Shown here: positions 19,264 to 28,062 of the stretch, in pieces
Position numbering within the stretch: the first letter of the stretch is position 1
Layout of the letters: every line of letters begins with the position of its first letter
Origin: Pseudoalteromonas sp. XI10
GTDB taxonomy: Bacteria; Pseudomonadota; Gammaproteobacteria; Enterobacterales; Alteromonadaceae
Direction of reading: 5' to 3'
Length of the DNA stretch: 64,000 bases
Assembly (NCBI RefSeq): GCF_001469895.1
Contig: NZ_LOPY01000039.1
Coordinates: 62,001-126,000 of the forward strand
Translations under genes and position numbers: made by a program
Notes under the pieces: model-generated
Databases searched by the model: none
Told to the model about the DNA's origin: nothing
Seen by the model: only the letters and a program-made list of their open reading frames with translations

Positions 19264-19743
19264 GTGTCTAGCCACGATGACTTAGCCTTTGACTTACGCC
19301 CAATTCGTCATAGAGATTGCCAAGCGATATGGGATATTTTAAAAGATCCGCAAGTACAAACGTTTAATGATTACGGCGTTGATATAACGAAAGGTGACGT
19401 GTATGACTTTATTCAAGGAGACATAGAACTTTTTTATAATCAACAAGGCATTCGTTTAGTTATTGTTTTACGAAGTAGTGGGCAGGTTATTGGCAGCGTA
19501 GGCATATTTAACATAATTGACGGGCAGGGCATGTTGGGGTTTGAGTTATCGTCAAAATACTTTGGCAAAGGAATAATGCAAAAGGTACTAGATATGCTAT
19601 TTGAAAAACTAACTACTTTTGTACCTGCTCCGCTAAACAGTGTGGTAGCTTTAGTTAACCCAAATAACAGCGCAAGTATTAAGCTTTTAACTAAATGTGG
19701 CTTTCAACAACATGACGCGCACTGGGTAAAATACGTTAGCTAA
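19264..19743 (+). CDS. GNAT-family N-acetyltransferase, RimJ/RimL-like
   Basis: 159 residues starting at GTG. The pattern is that of the Acetyltransf_3 group: LRPIRHRDCQAIWDILKDPQV at the N-terminus, VIGSVGIFNI on beta 4, a FGKGIMQKVL stretch in place of the usual acetyl-CoA loop R/Q-x-x-G-x-G/A, and NPNNSASIKLLTKCGFQ at the C-terminal beta bulge. It transfers acetyl from acetyl-CoA to an amine; substrate unknown. Stands alone between divergent and downstream small genes. Confidence 0.85.
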   Translation: MSSHDDLAFDLRPIRHRDCQAIWDILKDPQVQTFNDYGVDITKGDVYDFIQGDIELFYNQQGIRLVIVLRSSGQVIGSVGIFNIIDGQGMLGFELSSKYFGKGIMQKVLDMLFEKLTTFVPAPLNSVVALVNPNNSASIKLLTKCGFQQHDAHWVKYVS

Positions 19744-19825
19744 TTACTATAATAGTACAATCTTGTTCTGCTAGGGTTGCTACTATAAAATAGCGCCTCA
19801 TTTTTAAAAAGGAGCGCTTGCAACT

Positions 19826-20257
19826 ATGGCAAAAGCCAAACCAATTACCAGTATTGAAAGTTACGGCATTTACAGTCATTGGGATGCAAAAGAGAAAGAC
19901 CTGCCTCAAATTACCGAATTTACAACAGACGTTCCTGCACAGTTAGATATTGAATTTGGTTTTATTGTTAATATTAAAAAGGCCAAAGGACAAAAAATAA
20001 AATTTTGCGTTTACCACCCAGATATCCCCGATGAAGATGGCGAGATCATGCCACCATTTGAGGGCGAGCAGTACGTTAAAACAAACGATTGGCAGTTTTA
20101 TTTAGGTGATACGATATGGGCACCTGTTGATAATAAAGTTGGTATTTGGCGCATGACTATTGAGTTAAATGGCCATATAATTGCCGATAAATCCTTTAAC
20201 TTATTAAAGGAAGCCGAAGGCACTGCGACTGAGTTTTGGAAGCATCGCGGTTATTAA
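19826..20257 (+). CDS. DUF3859-family protein
   Basis: 143 residues, cytoplasmic, beta-rich. The pattern SIESYGIY near the N-terminus, the central IEFGFIVNIKKAKG strand and DNKVGIWRMTIELNGHIIADKSFNL at the C-terminus are as I recall for DUF3859. Function unknown. GGAG precedes the ATG. Followed after 21 bases by a GFA-family gene, possibly one transcript. Confidence 0.75.
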   Translation: MAKAKPITSIESYGIYSHWDAKEKDLPQITEFTTDVPAQLDIEFGFIVNIKKAKGQKIKFCVYHPDIPDEDGEIMPPFEGEQYVKTNDWQFYLGDTIWAPVDNKVGIWRMTIELNGHIIADKSFNLLKEAEGTATEFWKHRGY

Positions 20258-20278
20258 TCTTTAAACCTGAGAGGGACT

Positions 20279-20689
20279 ATGTATCAAGGAAGTTGTTTGT
20301 GCAGCAAAGTAAAAGTAACTATTGCTGGTGGCATAGACTCAATTATTCATTGTCATTGCTCCTTATGTCGTAAAAACTCAGGCACAGCATACGCAACCAA
20401 TGGCTTTATTCAACGAGATGGTTTTAACCTCACAGAAGGTAAGCAGCATCTAAGCGCGTTTGAATTTAAACCCGGCAGAATTCGCTATTTTTGTAGCTGT
20501 TGTGGCTCGCCTATTTATAGCGAGAATAAAGATGACCCAAGCCGCTTACGTATTCGTTTAGGTTTATTAGATAGCGATATAAACGAGCGCCCGATCAGTC
20601 ATAACTTTGTAAGCTCTAAAGCAAATTGGGATACATTTGACGAAGAAATTCCATGTTATGATGGTTTTGAACCAAGTAGAGGGAAGTAA
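20279..20689 (+). CDS. GFA-family zinc protein (Gfa/CENP-V fold)
   Basis: 136 residues with the family's cysteine pattern: GSCLCSKVK near the N-terminus, CHCSLCRKNSG in the middle and YFCSCCGSPIYS in the second half. These bind zinc in a Mss4-like fold. Members are annotated as glutathione-dependent formaldehyde-activating, but most are uncharacterised, so no reaction is claimed. The next gene starts 5 bases after the stop. Confidence 0.88.
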   Translation: MYQGSCLCSKVKVTIAGGIDSIIHCHCSLCRKNSGTAYATNGFIQRDGFNLTEGKQHLSAFEFKPGRIRYFCSCCGSPIYSENKDDPSRLRIRLGLLDSDINERPISHNFVSSKANWDTFDEEIPCYDGFEPSRGK

Positions 20690-20694
20690 CAGCC

Positions 20695-21006
20695 ATGATA
20701 GCGAATACACCAAAACCGCCATATTACGCCGTGATTTTTACGAATACCTTATCTGACGATACCGCCGGTTATGAAGAAGTGGCTAATAGAATGGTAGAAC
20801 TTGCAGAGCAACAACCTGGATATTTAGGTATAGAGTCTGTTCGTGATGGTTTGGGTATTACGGTGTCGTATTGGCAAAGCTTAGATGCGATAAAAGCCTG
20901 GAAACAAAACGTTGAGCACTTAAACGCCCAGCAGCTCGGCAGAGACAAATGGTACAGTGCGTTTACAACGCGTATTGCTAAAGTAGAACGTGATTATTCG
21001 TTGTGA
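20695..21006 (+). CDS. Antibiotic biosynthesis monooxygenase (ABM) domain protein
   Basis: 103 residues, a ferredoxin-like ABM fold. It shows YYAVIFTNTLS, a long helix with MVELAEQQPGYLGIES and the typical VSYWQSLDAIKAWKQNVEH segment. Single-domain members include YgiN-like quinol monooxygenases and heme-degrading enzymes; which applies here is not visible. Likely translated with the GFA gene. Confidence 0.85.
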   Translation: MIANTPKPPYYAVIFTNTLSDDTAGYEEVANRMVELAEQQPGYLGIESVRDGLGITVSYWQSLDAIKAWKQNVEHLNAQQLGRDKWYSAFTTRIAKVERDYSL

Positions 21007-21280
21007 TAGTCATTAATGAGAAAAAGAACACATCATACTGTATTGGGTTTAATTTCAATATCAGCATAACCTTAAATTTGAGATTGTTAATAAGCAGCGT
21101 AAGTGTGTAAAGGGGGTCAAATTTTAAGTCGTAAAATAATCGCATTAATTGCTTATTCAAAAAATGCAAAATCTCTTTTCCTTTCTATAATTTAAATATC
21201 AATAGCTTGCAGACTTTATTGTCATCTTTTGTGGTGCCTTATTAGCTAGTTAAATGTTTATCGATAATACAGGACTCGGT

Positions 21281-21640
21281 GTGGAATCTTCTTTGTTTAT
21301 CAAATACGGTGGTTTTTCTCGAATTTATATCGTCATAGAAAAGTTTTATGACAATATTTTGAATTCAGAAATCCTTAATGCACATTTTAAAAATACCAAT
21401 ATGGAAAGGCTGATTCATCATCAAACAAGTTTTATCTCATCTTTAATGGGTGGACCTGATTACATCAGTGATGAACAGCTAGCACAAGCCCATAAAAATT
21501 TAGGTATTAATCTTAAAGATTGGCAAGAAATGATAAATATCTTGTCGCTTACATTTTCTGAACAAGGAATATCAGAAGACGACGCGAAGCAAGTCATAGC
21601 TAAGCTTGAAACAAAACGAGACTTTATCGTATGTCATTAG
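21281..21640 (+). CDS. Group I truncated hemoglobin
   Basis: 119 residues. The trHbI pattern starts at VESSLFIKYGGFSRI. B10 tyrosine is in FYDNI (residue 23) and the proximal F8 histidine is His71 in QAHKNLGI, after the GGP loop. It binds heme and so O2 or NO. The GTG at 21281 is chosen because AGGA lies 6 bases upstream and the product then starts like its family; an ATG at 21254 would add nine residues and lacks a ribosome binding site. Its end overlaps the next gene, a diguanylate cyclase, by 10 bases, pointing to a heme-gas sensory pair. Confidence 0.85.
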   Translation: MESSLFIKYGGFSRIYIVIEKFYDNILNSEILNAHFKNTNMERLIHHQTSFISSLMGGPDYISDEQLAQAHKNLGINLKDWQEMINILSLTFSEQGISEDDAKQVIAKLETKRDFIVCH

Positions 21641-22515
21641 AACAAAACAACGCGGATTATTCTGTTTTAAACTATTTGCAGTTACCTGTCGTTGTTTTTT
21701 CGGCTAATGAACACAAGGAAGTATTTCAAAACAACTCATTTCAACTTGTTGCACAGCATTATCTAAATGCATCGAACAATCCAACTAACAGAGGCTTAGT
21801 ACAATTAATTATTTCAAAATTATTAGAAAATGATACTGATAAGCTTGAAGTAGAAATTAATGATGCTTCATATCGTCATATATTTAGGTTTACTGCCAAT
21901 GTAGTCGGTGAGAACGTCATTGTTGAAGGTGAGGATATAACCGAACTTAAGAGAAATCAGTTTTTGTTTAACAGGACAAACTCATTGTTAGAAGACTACA
22001 GTAAGCAAATGTTTGAACTTGCTCATACTGACCAATTAACAAATGTGCCAAATAGGCGAGCCTTGTTTGCAAAATTCAGTCAATTACAATCAAATCATAA
22101 AGAGTTTAGTTGTACTGTTTCTCTGATCGATCTTGATCACTTTAAGCGTTTTAATGATTCATTTGGCCATGATTTTGGCGACCAAGTATTAGTCACATTT
22201 GCGAAGCATGTAAAAGATAGCATTGATGATACGTGTTATTTTGCAAGACTTGGCGGTGAAGAGTTTTGCCTTATTCAAATAAACAATAAAGACACGTTTT
22301 GTTTTGCCAATACAGAAAAACTACTTCAAACAACTAAGACCATAAAGCTAATGACACCTGATAATTCAAATATAGGCATGTCGTTTAGCGCTGGTGTTGC
22401 TGTGTATGGTAATGACGGCATTTCACTTGATGAGCTTTTGAATAATGCCGATAAAGCACTTTATATTGCCAAAGAGAATGGCCGTTCGCGTGTAGTAAAG
22501 TTTGAAGGTGCTTAA
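21631..22515 (+). CDS. Diguanylate cyclase with N-terminal PAS-like domain
   Basis: 294 residues. Residues about 10-108 form a PAS-like domain (LQLPVVVFSANEHKEVFQNNS to VEGEDITELKR), followed by a short helical linker and a GGDEF domain from about 130. The active-site motif is GGEEF at 208-212 with LIDLDHFKRFND upstream, so cyclase activity making c-di-GMP is expected. The inhibitory RxxD site five residues before GGEEF is absent, so product inhibition may be lacking. No membrane segment. Start codon overlaps the hemoglobin stop. Confidence 0.9.
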   Translation: MSLEQNNADYSVLNYLQLPVVVFSANEHKEVFQNNSFQLVAQHYLNASNNPTNRGLVQLIISKLLENDTDKLEVEINDASYRHIFRFTANVVGENVIVEGEDITELKRNQFLFNRTNSLLEDYSKQMFELAHTDQLTNVPNRRALFAKFSQLQSNHKEFSCTVSLIDLDHFKRFNDSFGHDFGDQVLVTFAKHVKDSIDDTCYFARLGGEEFCLIQINNKDTFCFANTEKLLQTTKTIKLMTPDNSNIGMSFSAGVAVYGNDGISLDELLNNADKALYIAKENGRSRVVKFEGA

Positions 22516-22581
22516 AGCGCTAAATTTTTATTTTTTGTCTACTATATTGTGTTGGTTATTTGATGCTTGAGTGCAAAGATT

Positions 22582-23010
22582 ATGAATAAATGGAAATTCC
22601 TTCGTTTTGCTTTAATAACCTGTGTAGCAGTCTCATCTCTATTTACACCGCTTGAGCCGAAGGCTAACCCGGCTATCAATTTGAGTGCATTAGGTGTTAT
22701 TTTTGTATTTACCTTTTTGGCTCTTTTATTTGTTGTTGGCATGCAAGTTGTTAATCCACTATCAACAAAGGTATGGCACAAGCCAGATTGGAATCGCAAT
22801 CCATTCAGCTTGGAAGATCCAATACAGTTCTTTCATCTTGCTGCGTATATAATGCTTGTTCAAGGCGCTGTTGTTTTATTTCGGTTGCTTCTCTCAAGTA
22901 TTCCATTTTACTTAGAAAGCTTAGTCCCGTTCGTTATAGGGGCTGGCGCACTAATTGGAATCAAGCTTGCTATGCTTCTTTTTAGGGTGAAGTATGCTGA
23001 AAACACATAA
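22582..23010 (+). CDS. Hypothetical membrane protein
   Basis: 142 residues, not recognised. N-terminal hydrophobic segment (about 5-22), a second span (ALGVIFVFTFLALLFVVGM) and two C-terminal spans around LAAYIMLVQGAVVLF and LVPFVIGAGALIGIKLAMLLF: probably four membrane helices with a short polar loop WHKPDWNRNPFSLEDP between spans 2 and 3. The ATG at 22582 is preferred to an in-frame TTG at 22567. Confidence 0.7.
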   Translation: MNKWKFLRFALITCVAVSSLFTPLEPKANPAINLSALGVIFVFTFLALLFVVGMQVVNPLSTKVWHKPDWNRNPFSLEDPIQFFHLAAYIMLVQGAVVLFRLLLSSIPFYLESLVPFVIGAGALIGIKLAMLLFRVKYAENT

Positions 23011-23080
23011 CAACAGAATTAGAACGTTCATTATGATGCGGTTATTTAGCTACCCTATATGTTTTACGAAGAGTTGAATA

Positions 23081-23689
23081 ATGAATGAAATAATGGAACA
23101 ACTGAGAGACAAGAAATCCCAAAAACGTCGCTCAGCAGCGAAGAAGTTGCGGAAGCTAAAAGATATTAACGCTGGTCCGTATTTATTGGCTGCGCTTGAG
23201 AATGAACTCAATGATGACCGGACTTGGGAAACACAGTATCAGATGATCATGGCTATAGGTGAATGTGATTATAAGCCAGCATTGCCATTTTTAAATGGTT
23301 TCTTAAAGAAAGATAATAAAGCAACTATGCTTTACGTCGCTATTGGAGATGCAATAGTAAGACTTTCTACAGAGAATGAAAGAGACACTGCTACAATATT
23401 TAAGCTTATTGATATTGGCAATGAGGCACTCATTGAAGGGGCTTTTCGAGCAATGGCTATGCTAAAAATGATACCGGGTGATAGTGAGATAGAAAAAATT
23501 ATCAATTACGTTGCTGCAAAAGATTTGAACCAAGGTATTCATTTTTGGGTCGTAGCAGCAGCTCCTGGGTGGTCAGGATCAATAGTAGAAGAATACTTAA
23601 ATTATTGTGAAAGGTCACCGCGTGAAGAAATCACCAACGCTGTTGCTCTTGCACGTAAGGGAAAGTGCAAGAAATGGAGTCCACTGTAA
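23081..23689 (+). CDS. HEAT-repeat-like protein
   Basis: 202 residues made of consecutive helix pairs: KSQKRRSAAKKLRKLKD, AGPYLLAALENELND, WETQYQMIMAIGECDYKPALPFLNGFL and KATMLYVAIGDAIVRLS. This is a HEAT/PBS-lyase-like repeat scaffold, expected to bind a protein partner. No catalytic motif is seen and function is unknown. A 37-aa signal-peptide ORF starts one base after its stop. Confidence 0.7.
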   Translation: MNEIMEQLRDKKSQKRRSAAKKLRKLKDINAGPYLLAALENELNDDRTWETQYQMIMAIGECDYKPALPFLNGFLKKDNKATMLYVAIGDAIVRLSTENERDTATIFKLIDIGNEALIEGAFRAMAMLKMIPGDSEIEKIINYVAAKDLNQGIHFWVVAAAPGWSGSIVEEYLNYCERSPREEITNAVALARKGKCKKWSPL

Positions 23690-23690
23690 G

Positions 23691-23804
23691 ATGAAAAGCA
23701 GTAAATACGCCTTAACACGTAGCTACCTAGCATCATTTTTAATTTTATTGAGTGGAGGAGTCAATGCAGTTGTTGAGCTAGAAACACTTAAAATGAACGG
23801 CTAA
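23691..23804 (+). CDS. Short exported ORF, possibly the stump of a secreted-protein gene
   Basis: 37 residues: a positively charged N-terminus, a hydrophobic core (YLASFLILLSGG) and a VNA cleavage site, leaving about 11 mature residues. It begins one base after the HEAT-repeat gene's stop. The shape suggests either a very small secreted peptide or the 5' end of a gene whose remainder was lost. No downstream frame continues it convincingly. Confidence 0.45.
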   Translation: MKSSKYALTRSYLASFLILLSGGVNAVVELETLKMNG

Positions 23805-23891
23805 TAGGGTAGTTATAATCTTTATAACAAGTTTAAGCCAAACGTTTTATGACTTGGCATCATACAGTTCCAAAAAACACTCAATATTTGT

Positions 23892-24080
23892 TTAACTTTT
23901 AAGTGTGCTTAATGTAACCAGCATCACACCAATAGCAAACCCCATTACTAAACCACCCGATAAATCGGAACTAACACCTAATACCGTATCCGACTCTCTG
24001 ACATTTGTTAGCCAGTGAAAGAGCATGAACGAAACGCTAGATATTGATGAAAGTAGAATTAGCTTTACCTTGTTAGACAC
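23892..24080 (-). CDS. Small membrane protein, 62 aa
   Basis: Not recognised. Two hydrophobic spans (about 5-25 and 42-60) separated by a polar loop (TNVRESDTVLGVSSD). Composition and layout look like a small two-helix inner-membrane protein. Weak support otherwise. Confidence 0.5.
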   Translation of the reverse strand: MSNKVKLILLSSISSVSFMLFHWLTNVRESDTVLGVSSDLSGGLVMGFAIGVMLVTLSTLKS

Positions 24081-24183
24081 AACAACCTCAAATATTGACG
24101 TATTTTAGTTTTATGATTGTTAAGTAATAGCAGACGTTGATTGATATTGCGAACAATCTTGAAAGTGTGCAATTAGATTAGAA

Positions 24184-24206
24184 AAAAGCCCACAATAGTG
24201 GGCTTA
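24184..24206 (-). terminator. Terminator downstream of the porin gene
   Basis: AAGCCCAC/GTGGGCTT stem preceded by an A run (T run on the minus strand). Confidence 0.75.
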
Positions 24207-24219
24207 GTGTTTATCGTAC

Positions 24220-25428
24220 CTACAAAGTATAATTAAAACCGATGGCAATACCGTCATCTTCGGTTTGTGACATCTGTGCTTCTTGCTCTGCGTCATTACT
24301 CGAAAAATCGCTGAAATCTTTACGGGCTTCGATATATAAAATAGTGTCTTCTGCCATAAAGTAGTGTGCACCAATTACAGCAAATTGGCGTTTAAACACA
24401 TCTTCTGGGTCGGCATTAAAGTTTGGCTGAATAACATAGTCACTACCTGCATCAAAAACGTTATAAGCAACAAAGGTACGAATGTCATTATCAAAGCGAT
24501 AGCTTAAAATAGACTCTAGACCAACAGCATCTTTTATTAAGCGGCCTAAGTTGTCGGTATCGTGGTTTTCGTTTTTATTTATATTCGCTGATGCATACCA
24601 ACCTGGTTTATAAAAATCACCATAGGTAATGCCCATACCATAAATTAAATCGTTTACTGATTGATTTCTGCCACCTGCGTACACAATATCGAACTGGCCG
24701 CGGTTAACACCGGCAGTGACTTTTAAATTAGGGCTAACCGAGTAGGTGAGTGCAGCGCCATAAGTCGAGTTAAATTCTACTTTTTGTGCAGCATTGTTTC
24801 CTTGGTTCCAAAGTACTTCACAAGAGCTTCTTGAAATATCAACGATGTCGCAGGTATAAAATTCATCAGACTTTAGCTGTGCTTGTAGCGCTAAATGAAA
24901 ATCACCCCAGGTATTTCGATACTGCAGTACTTTATCGCCGCGGCCTGTACCATTCACAGCACCATCATCTTTATTGTAGGTATAAACACCTGCAGCGTTA
25001 CCATCCCACACTAAGCTGTAGTTGGTGTTGTAAACAACGTCGTACCATGCGCCCCATTGTTTACCTAATGTCACTTGGCCATAATCGTCATGTTTAAGAC
25101 CAACATAGCCTAAACGGTTATATAAAAACTCATCTTGAATTGTTTCAAAGCGATTGTTGTAAACGATATCACTACTACCAACAGGGTTTACTCCCCATTC
25201 AAGTAGAGCAAAAGCTTGCCAGCCATTTTTTAATTGGCGCTTAAAATCAAAATTGATGCGTGATGCACCATTTACTACCTCAGTTTCGCCTTGAGTATTA
25301 ATAACTCTTGCATCGATAAAGCCACCAACAGTAACGCTATTGGTTTGATCGTTATAGATCTCGATGGCATTGGCTGTAGGTATGGCAAGCATACCTGCAA
25401 CAAATAAGGCAGTGTGTGTTCTTTTCAT
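24220..25428 (-). CDS. Gram-negative general porin (OmpC/OmpF-type 16-strand barrel)
   Basis: 402 residues. Signal peptide MKRTHTALFVAGMLAIPTANA, then strand-loop repeats typical of trimeric porins: VTVGGFIDARV, INFDFKRQLKNGWQAFALLEWG, YVGLKHDDYGQVTLGKQWGAW (the L3/strand 6 region), VLQYRNTWGDFHLALQAQL, and a C-terminal GIAIGFNYTL. Outer-membrane diffusion channel for small solutes. One disulfide is possible between the two cysteines in a loop near residue 195. Transcribed alone. Confidence 0.88.
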   Translation of the reverse strand: MKRTHTALFVAGMLAIPTANAIEIYNDQTNSVTVGGFIDARVINTQGETEVVNGASRINFDFKRQLKNGWQAFALLEWGVNPVGSSDIVYNNRFETIQDEFLYNRLGYVGLKHDDYGQVTLGKQWGAWYDVVYNTNYSLVWDGNAAGVYTYNKDDGAVNGTGRGDKVLQYRNTWGDFHLALQAQLKSDEFYTCDIVDISRSSCEVLWNQGNNAAQKVEFNSTYGAALTYSVSPNLKVTAGVNRGQFDIVYAGGRNQSVNDLIYGMGITYGDFYKPGWYASANINKNENHDTDNLGRLIKDAVGLESILSYRFDNDIRTFVAYNVFDAGSDYVIQPNFNADPEDVFKRQFAVIGAHYFMAEDTILYIEARKDFSDFSSNDAEQEAQMSQTEDDGIAIGFNYTL

Positions 25429-25599
25429 AAAGTACCTTGATTAAATATTGTCCCTAATAGGTATAATTTAGTTAAGAGACGGAGATTATCAAAGCTAAAA
25501 TAGGGTCAAAAGTGAAAAATTATCATGCAACAAACCTACATAGAGGAAAAATTATTCACTTTAGGTTCACTGTGTTGAATTATCAATGAGTTACCTAGT

Positions 25600-26121
25600 C
25601 TAAAAAACAGACACCTTCTGGCTAAGCGTTCTAAGCATAAGTTTAGTGTTTGGTGTTTCGGCGCCTAAACCATACAACAAGGTCATAAAATAGCAGTCGA
25701 GCAATATAGCTGCTTTCACTTTATTAAATTGCGGTTGGTCGGCAAAAACCAATGATTGGATTAATTCCATGTGTTGTTGTTGGAATGCTTGCGAAAATAA
25801 TCGCTGGCTAAAAAGCACTTTATAAAAGCGGTGATGTAAACAATAAAACTGATAAAAATATTGTGCGTAATGATTAATCTTTAAGCGAGCAGGGCGGTGT
25901 ATGTCGGTTTCTTTTGCGCGCTCTAACACATCATTAAATTTATCTTCGAGGCAAGCTTCTAAAATAGCCACTTTATCTGCAAAATGATTAAACAAGGTAC
26001 CAACCGCTGTGTTACTTGCTGCTGAAATTTGCCGCGTTGAAGTATCGTTAAACCCTTGCTCAGTAAAGAGTCGCCAAGCAGCCTCTAAAATACGTTGATG
26101 AGTATCGCCACGTTTGCTCAT
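25600..26121 (-). CDS. TetR-family transcriptional regulator
   Basis: 173 residues. The DNA-binding domain is classic: RILEAAWRLFTEQGFNDTSTRQISAASNTAVGTLFNHFADKVAILEA at 10-56 (described here by its ends, helix-turn-helix about 29-48). The C-terminal ligand domain is helical and not diagnostic. Two palindromes upstream of the start (26158-26169 and 26175-26196) are likely its own operators. It is divergent from ybiT, which may or may not be a target. Confidence 0.88.
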   Translation of the reverse strand: MSKRGDTHQRILEAAWRLFTEQGFNDTSTRQISAASNTAVGTLFNHFADKVAILEACLEDKFNDVLERAKETDIHRPARLKINHYAQYFYQFYCLHHRFYKVLFSQRLFSQAFQQQHMELIQSLVFADQPQFNKVKAAILLDCYFMTLLYGLGAETPNTKLMLRTLSQKVSVF

Positions 26122-26157
26122 TTTTAACCTGCTGTTTTTATATGGTTATTTTGAAAG

Positions 26158-26169
26158 TGAGCGTGCTCA
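26158..26169. promoter_or_regulatory. Palindrome upstream of tetR gene (distal operator)
   Basis: TGAGCGTGCTCA, inverted TGAGC/GCTCA. It shares its half site with the longer palindrome whose centre is 22 bp away, about two helical turns. Confidence 0.65.
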
Positions 26170-26174
26170 TATAT

Positions 26175-26196
26175 TTTAATGAGCGCGCTCATTAAA
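26175..26196. promoter_or_regulatory. 22-bp perfect palindrome between tetR gene and ybiT
   Basis: A perfect palindrome centred on TGAGCGCGCTCA and flanked by TTTAA/TTAAA. Together with the TGAGC-GCTCA copy next to it, this is a typical tandem TetR operator. Confidence 0.75.
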
Positions 26197-26314
26197 GGTA
26201 GACGATAGTGATGAACCTGTAAAATGAGCAAGTGTATTTAATTAAACTTTCATGGCGTGCCAAGCGGCTTTAGTTTAAAATTGCCTGCAGTTTCGTTTTT
26301 ACTTTTTACCCGCT

Positions 26315-26333
26315 GGAGGGTACCGCTATCATT
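26315..26333 (+). promoter_or_regulatory. Ribosome binding site and non-AUG start region of ybiT
   Basis: GGAGGG at 26315-26320 is the only strong ribosome binding site near ybiT. The in-frame codons at the right distance are ATC (26328) and ATT (26331), not ATG. The encoded residues before the first Met (IISTANIT) align with the E. coli YbiT N-terminus (MLVSSNVT). The ATG at 26352 is 31 bases away from this site and aligns with Met9 of the E. coli protein. Confidence 0.65.
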
Positions 26334-26351
26334 AGTACAGCTAATATCACC

Positions 26352-27914
26352 ATGCAATTTGGTGCTAAACCTTTATTCGAAAATATCTCAGCAAAATTTG
26401 GCGATGGTAACCGTTACGGTTTAATCGGTGCGAATGGCTGTGGTAAATCAACCTTCATGAAAATCCTAAGTGGTGAACTAGAGCCATCTTCAGGTAATGT
26501 CAGCACAGATCCAAACGAGCGTATTGCTAAACTAAACCAAGACCAGTTTGCTTACGAAGAGTTTTCTGTAATCGACACAGTGATCATGGGTCATAAAGAG
26601 CTGTGGGAAGTAAAAAAAGAGCGTGACCGTATTTACAGCTTACCTGAGATGAGCGAAGAAGATGGTATGCGCGTAGCAGACCTAGAAACTGAGTTCGCCG
26701 AAATGGATGGTTACTCAGCAGAAGCTAAAGCAGGTGAGTTACTAATTGGTGTAGGTATTGGCACAGAGCAACACTACGGCCCTATGTCAGAAATTGCGCC
26801 GGGTTTTAAACTGCGTGTGTTACTTGCGCAGGTGCTGTTTTCTGATCCAGATATCATGCTACTCGATGAGCCTACCAATAACTTGGACATCTACACAATC
26901 AAGTGGCTAGAAGACGTACTAAATCAGCGTGACTGCACCATGATCATCATTTCGCACGACCGTCACTTCTTAAACTCAGTATGTACACACATGGCTGACA
27001 TCGATTACGGTGAGCTTCGTATTTACCCGGGTAACTACGATGAGTACATGTTTGCTGCAACGCAAGCTCGTGAGCGTCTACTAAGCGAAAATGCCAAGAA
27101 GAAAAGCCAAATTGCAGAACTTCAACAGTTCGTATCGCGCTTCTCTGCAAACGCTTCAAAAGCAAAACAAGCCACATCACGTGCTAAACAAATTGATAAA
27201 ATTCAGCTTGAAGAAGTTAAAGCATCTTCTCGTCAAAGCCCGTTTATTCGTTTTGAGCAAGAAAAGCAGTTATTCCGTAATGCCTTAGAGCTAACAAATT
27301 TAACACAAGGCTTTGAAGAAACTTTATTTAGTGGCCTTGAAGGCCTAGTTGAAGTAGGCGAGCGCATTGCAATTATCGGTGAGAACGGTGTTGGTAAAAC
27401 CACACTATTAAATACCCTTGCTGGTCGTTTAGCACCAAAACAAGGTGAATTTAAATGGTCTGATAACGCTAATATCGGTTATTATGCTCAAGACCATGCT
27501 GACGAGTTCGAACAAGACATGAACTTATTTGAGTGGATGGAACAATGGCAACAAGAAGGTGACGACGAGCAAGTTGTTCGTAGTTTCTTAGGTCGTATGC
27601 TGTTTTCACAAAACGATATCAAGAAGTCAGTAAAAGTGATTTCAGGTGGTGAGCAAGGCCGTATGTTGTTTGGCAAAATCATGATGCATAAACCAAACAT
27701 CTTATTAATGGATGAGCCAACCAACCACATGGATATGGAATCTATCGAGGCGCTTAACTTAGCACTTGAAGCATACGAAGGGACATTATTGTTCGTATCT
27801 CACGATAGACAATTTGTATCATCGCTTGCAAACCGTATTTGGGAAATCAAAGACGGCAAAGTTATCGACTTTAAAGGTACATACACTGAGTACCTAGCAA
27901 GCAAAGAAGCTTAA
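26352..27914 (+). CDS. ybiT: ABC-F ATPase YbiT
   Basis: 520 residues from the first ATG; 528 if started at the upstream ATC. Two ABC domains: Walker [10 protein letters not shown] and signature/Walker [11 protein letters not shown] in the first, [16 protein letters not shown] and [10 protein letters not shown] in the second. The interdomain linker contains [21 protein letters not shown]. Near-identical over long stretches to E. coli YbiT. ABC-F proteins act in the ribosomal E site as translation factors and are not transporters. The true start is probably non-AUG (see the upstream site). Ends at a hairpin terminator. Confidence 0.96.
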   Translation: MQFGAKPLFENISAKFGDGNRYGLIGANGCGKSTFMKILSGELEPSSGNVSTDPNERIAKLNQDQFAYEEFSVIDTVIMGHKELWEVKKERDRIYSLPEMSEEDGMRVADLETEFAEMDGYSAEAKAGELLIGVGIGTEQHYGPMSEIAPGFKLRVLLAQVLFSDPDIMLLDEPTNNLDIYTIKWLEDVLNQRDCTMIIISHDRHFLNSVCTHMADIDYGELRIYPGNYDEYMFAATQARERLLSENAKKKSQIAELQQFVSRFSANASKAKQATSRAKQIDKIQLEEVKASSRQSPFIRFEQEKQLFRNALELTNLTQGFEETLFSGLEGLVEVGERIAIIGENGVGKTTLLNTLAGRLAPKQGEFKWSDNANIGYYAQDHADEFEQDMNLFEWMEQWQQEGDDEQVVRSFLGRMLFSQNDIKKSVKVISGGEQGRMLFGKIMMHKPNILLMDEPTNHMDMESIEALNLALEAYEGTLLFVSHDRQFVSSLANRIWEIKDGKVIDFKGTYTEYLASKEA

Positions 27915-27931
27915 TTAGCTGATGAGTGATT

Positions 27932-27958
27932 AAAAGCCATGCATGTCATGGCTTTTTT
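27932..27958 (+). terminator. Terminator downstream of ybiT
   Basis: AAAAGCCATG/CATGGCTTTT stem followed by a T run. Confidence 0.85.
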
Positions 27959-28062
27959 GTGCTTCTAGAGTCGCATCTTGATGTGAGTTAGGTATATAAT
28001 ACCCGCCACAAAATAAGGACAAAAGTCCGCTTTTTAGAAAACTATTTAACTGAGGTGTATTT

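Noticed and set aside
21110..21135. GGGGGTCAAATTTTAAG motif, reminiscent of ends of REP or IS200-type elements
   Set aside because: Only one copy and no inverted partner in the window.
20978..21169. 63-aa hydrophobic minus-strand ORF after the ABM gene
   Set aside because: No ribosome binding site, low complexity, and overlaps the end of the ABM gene.
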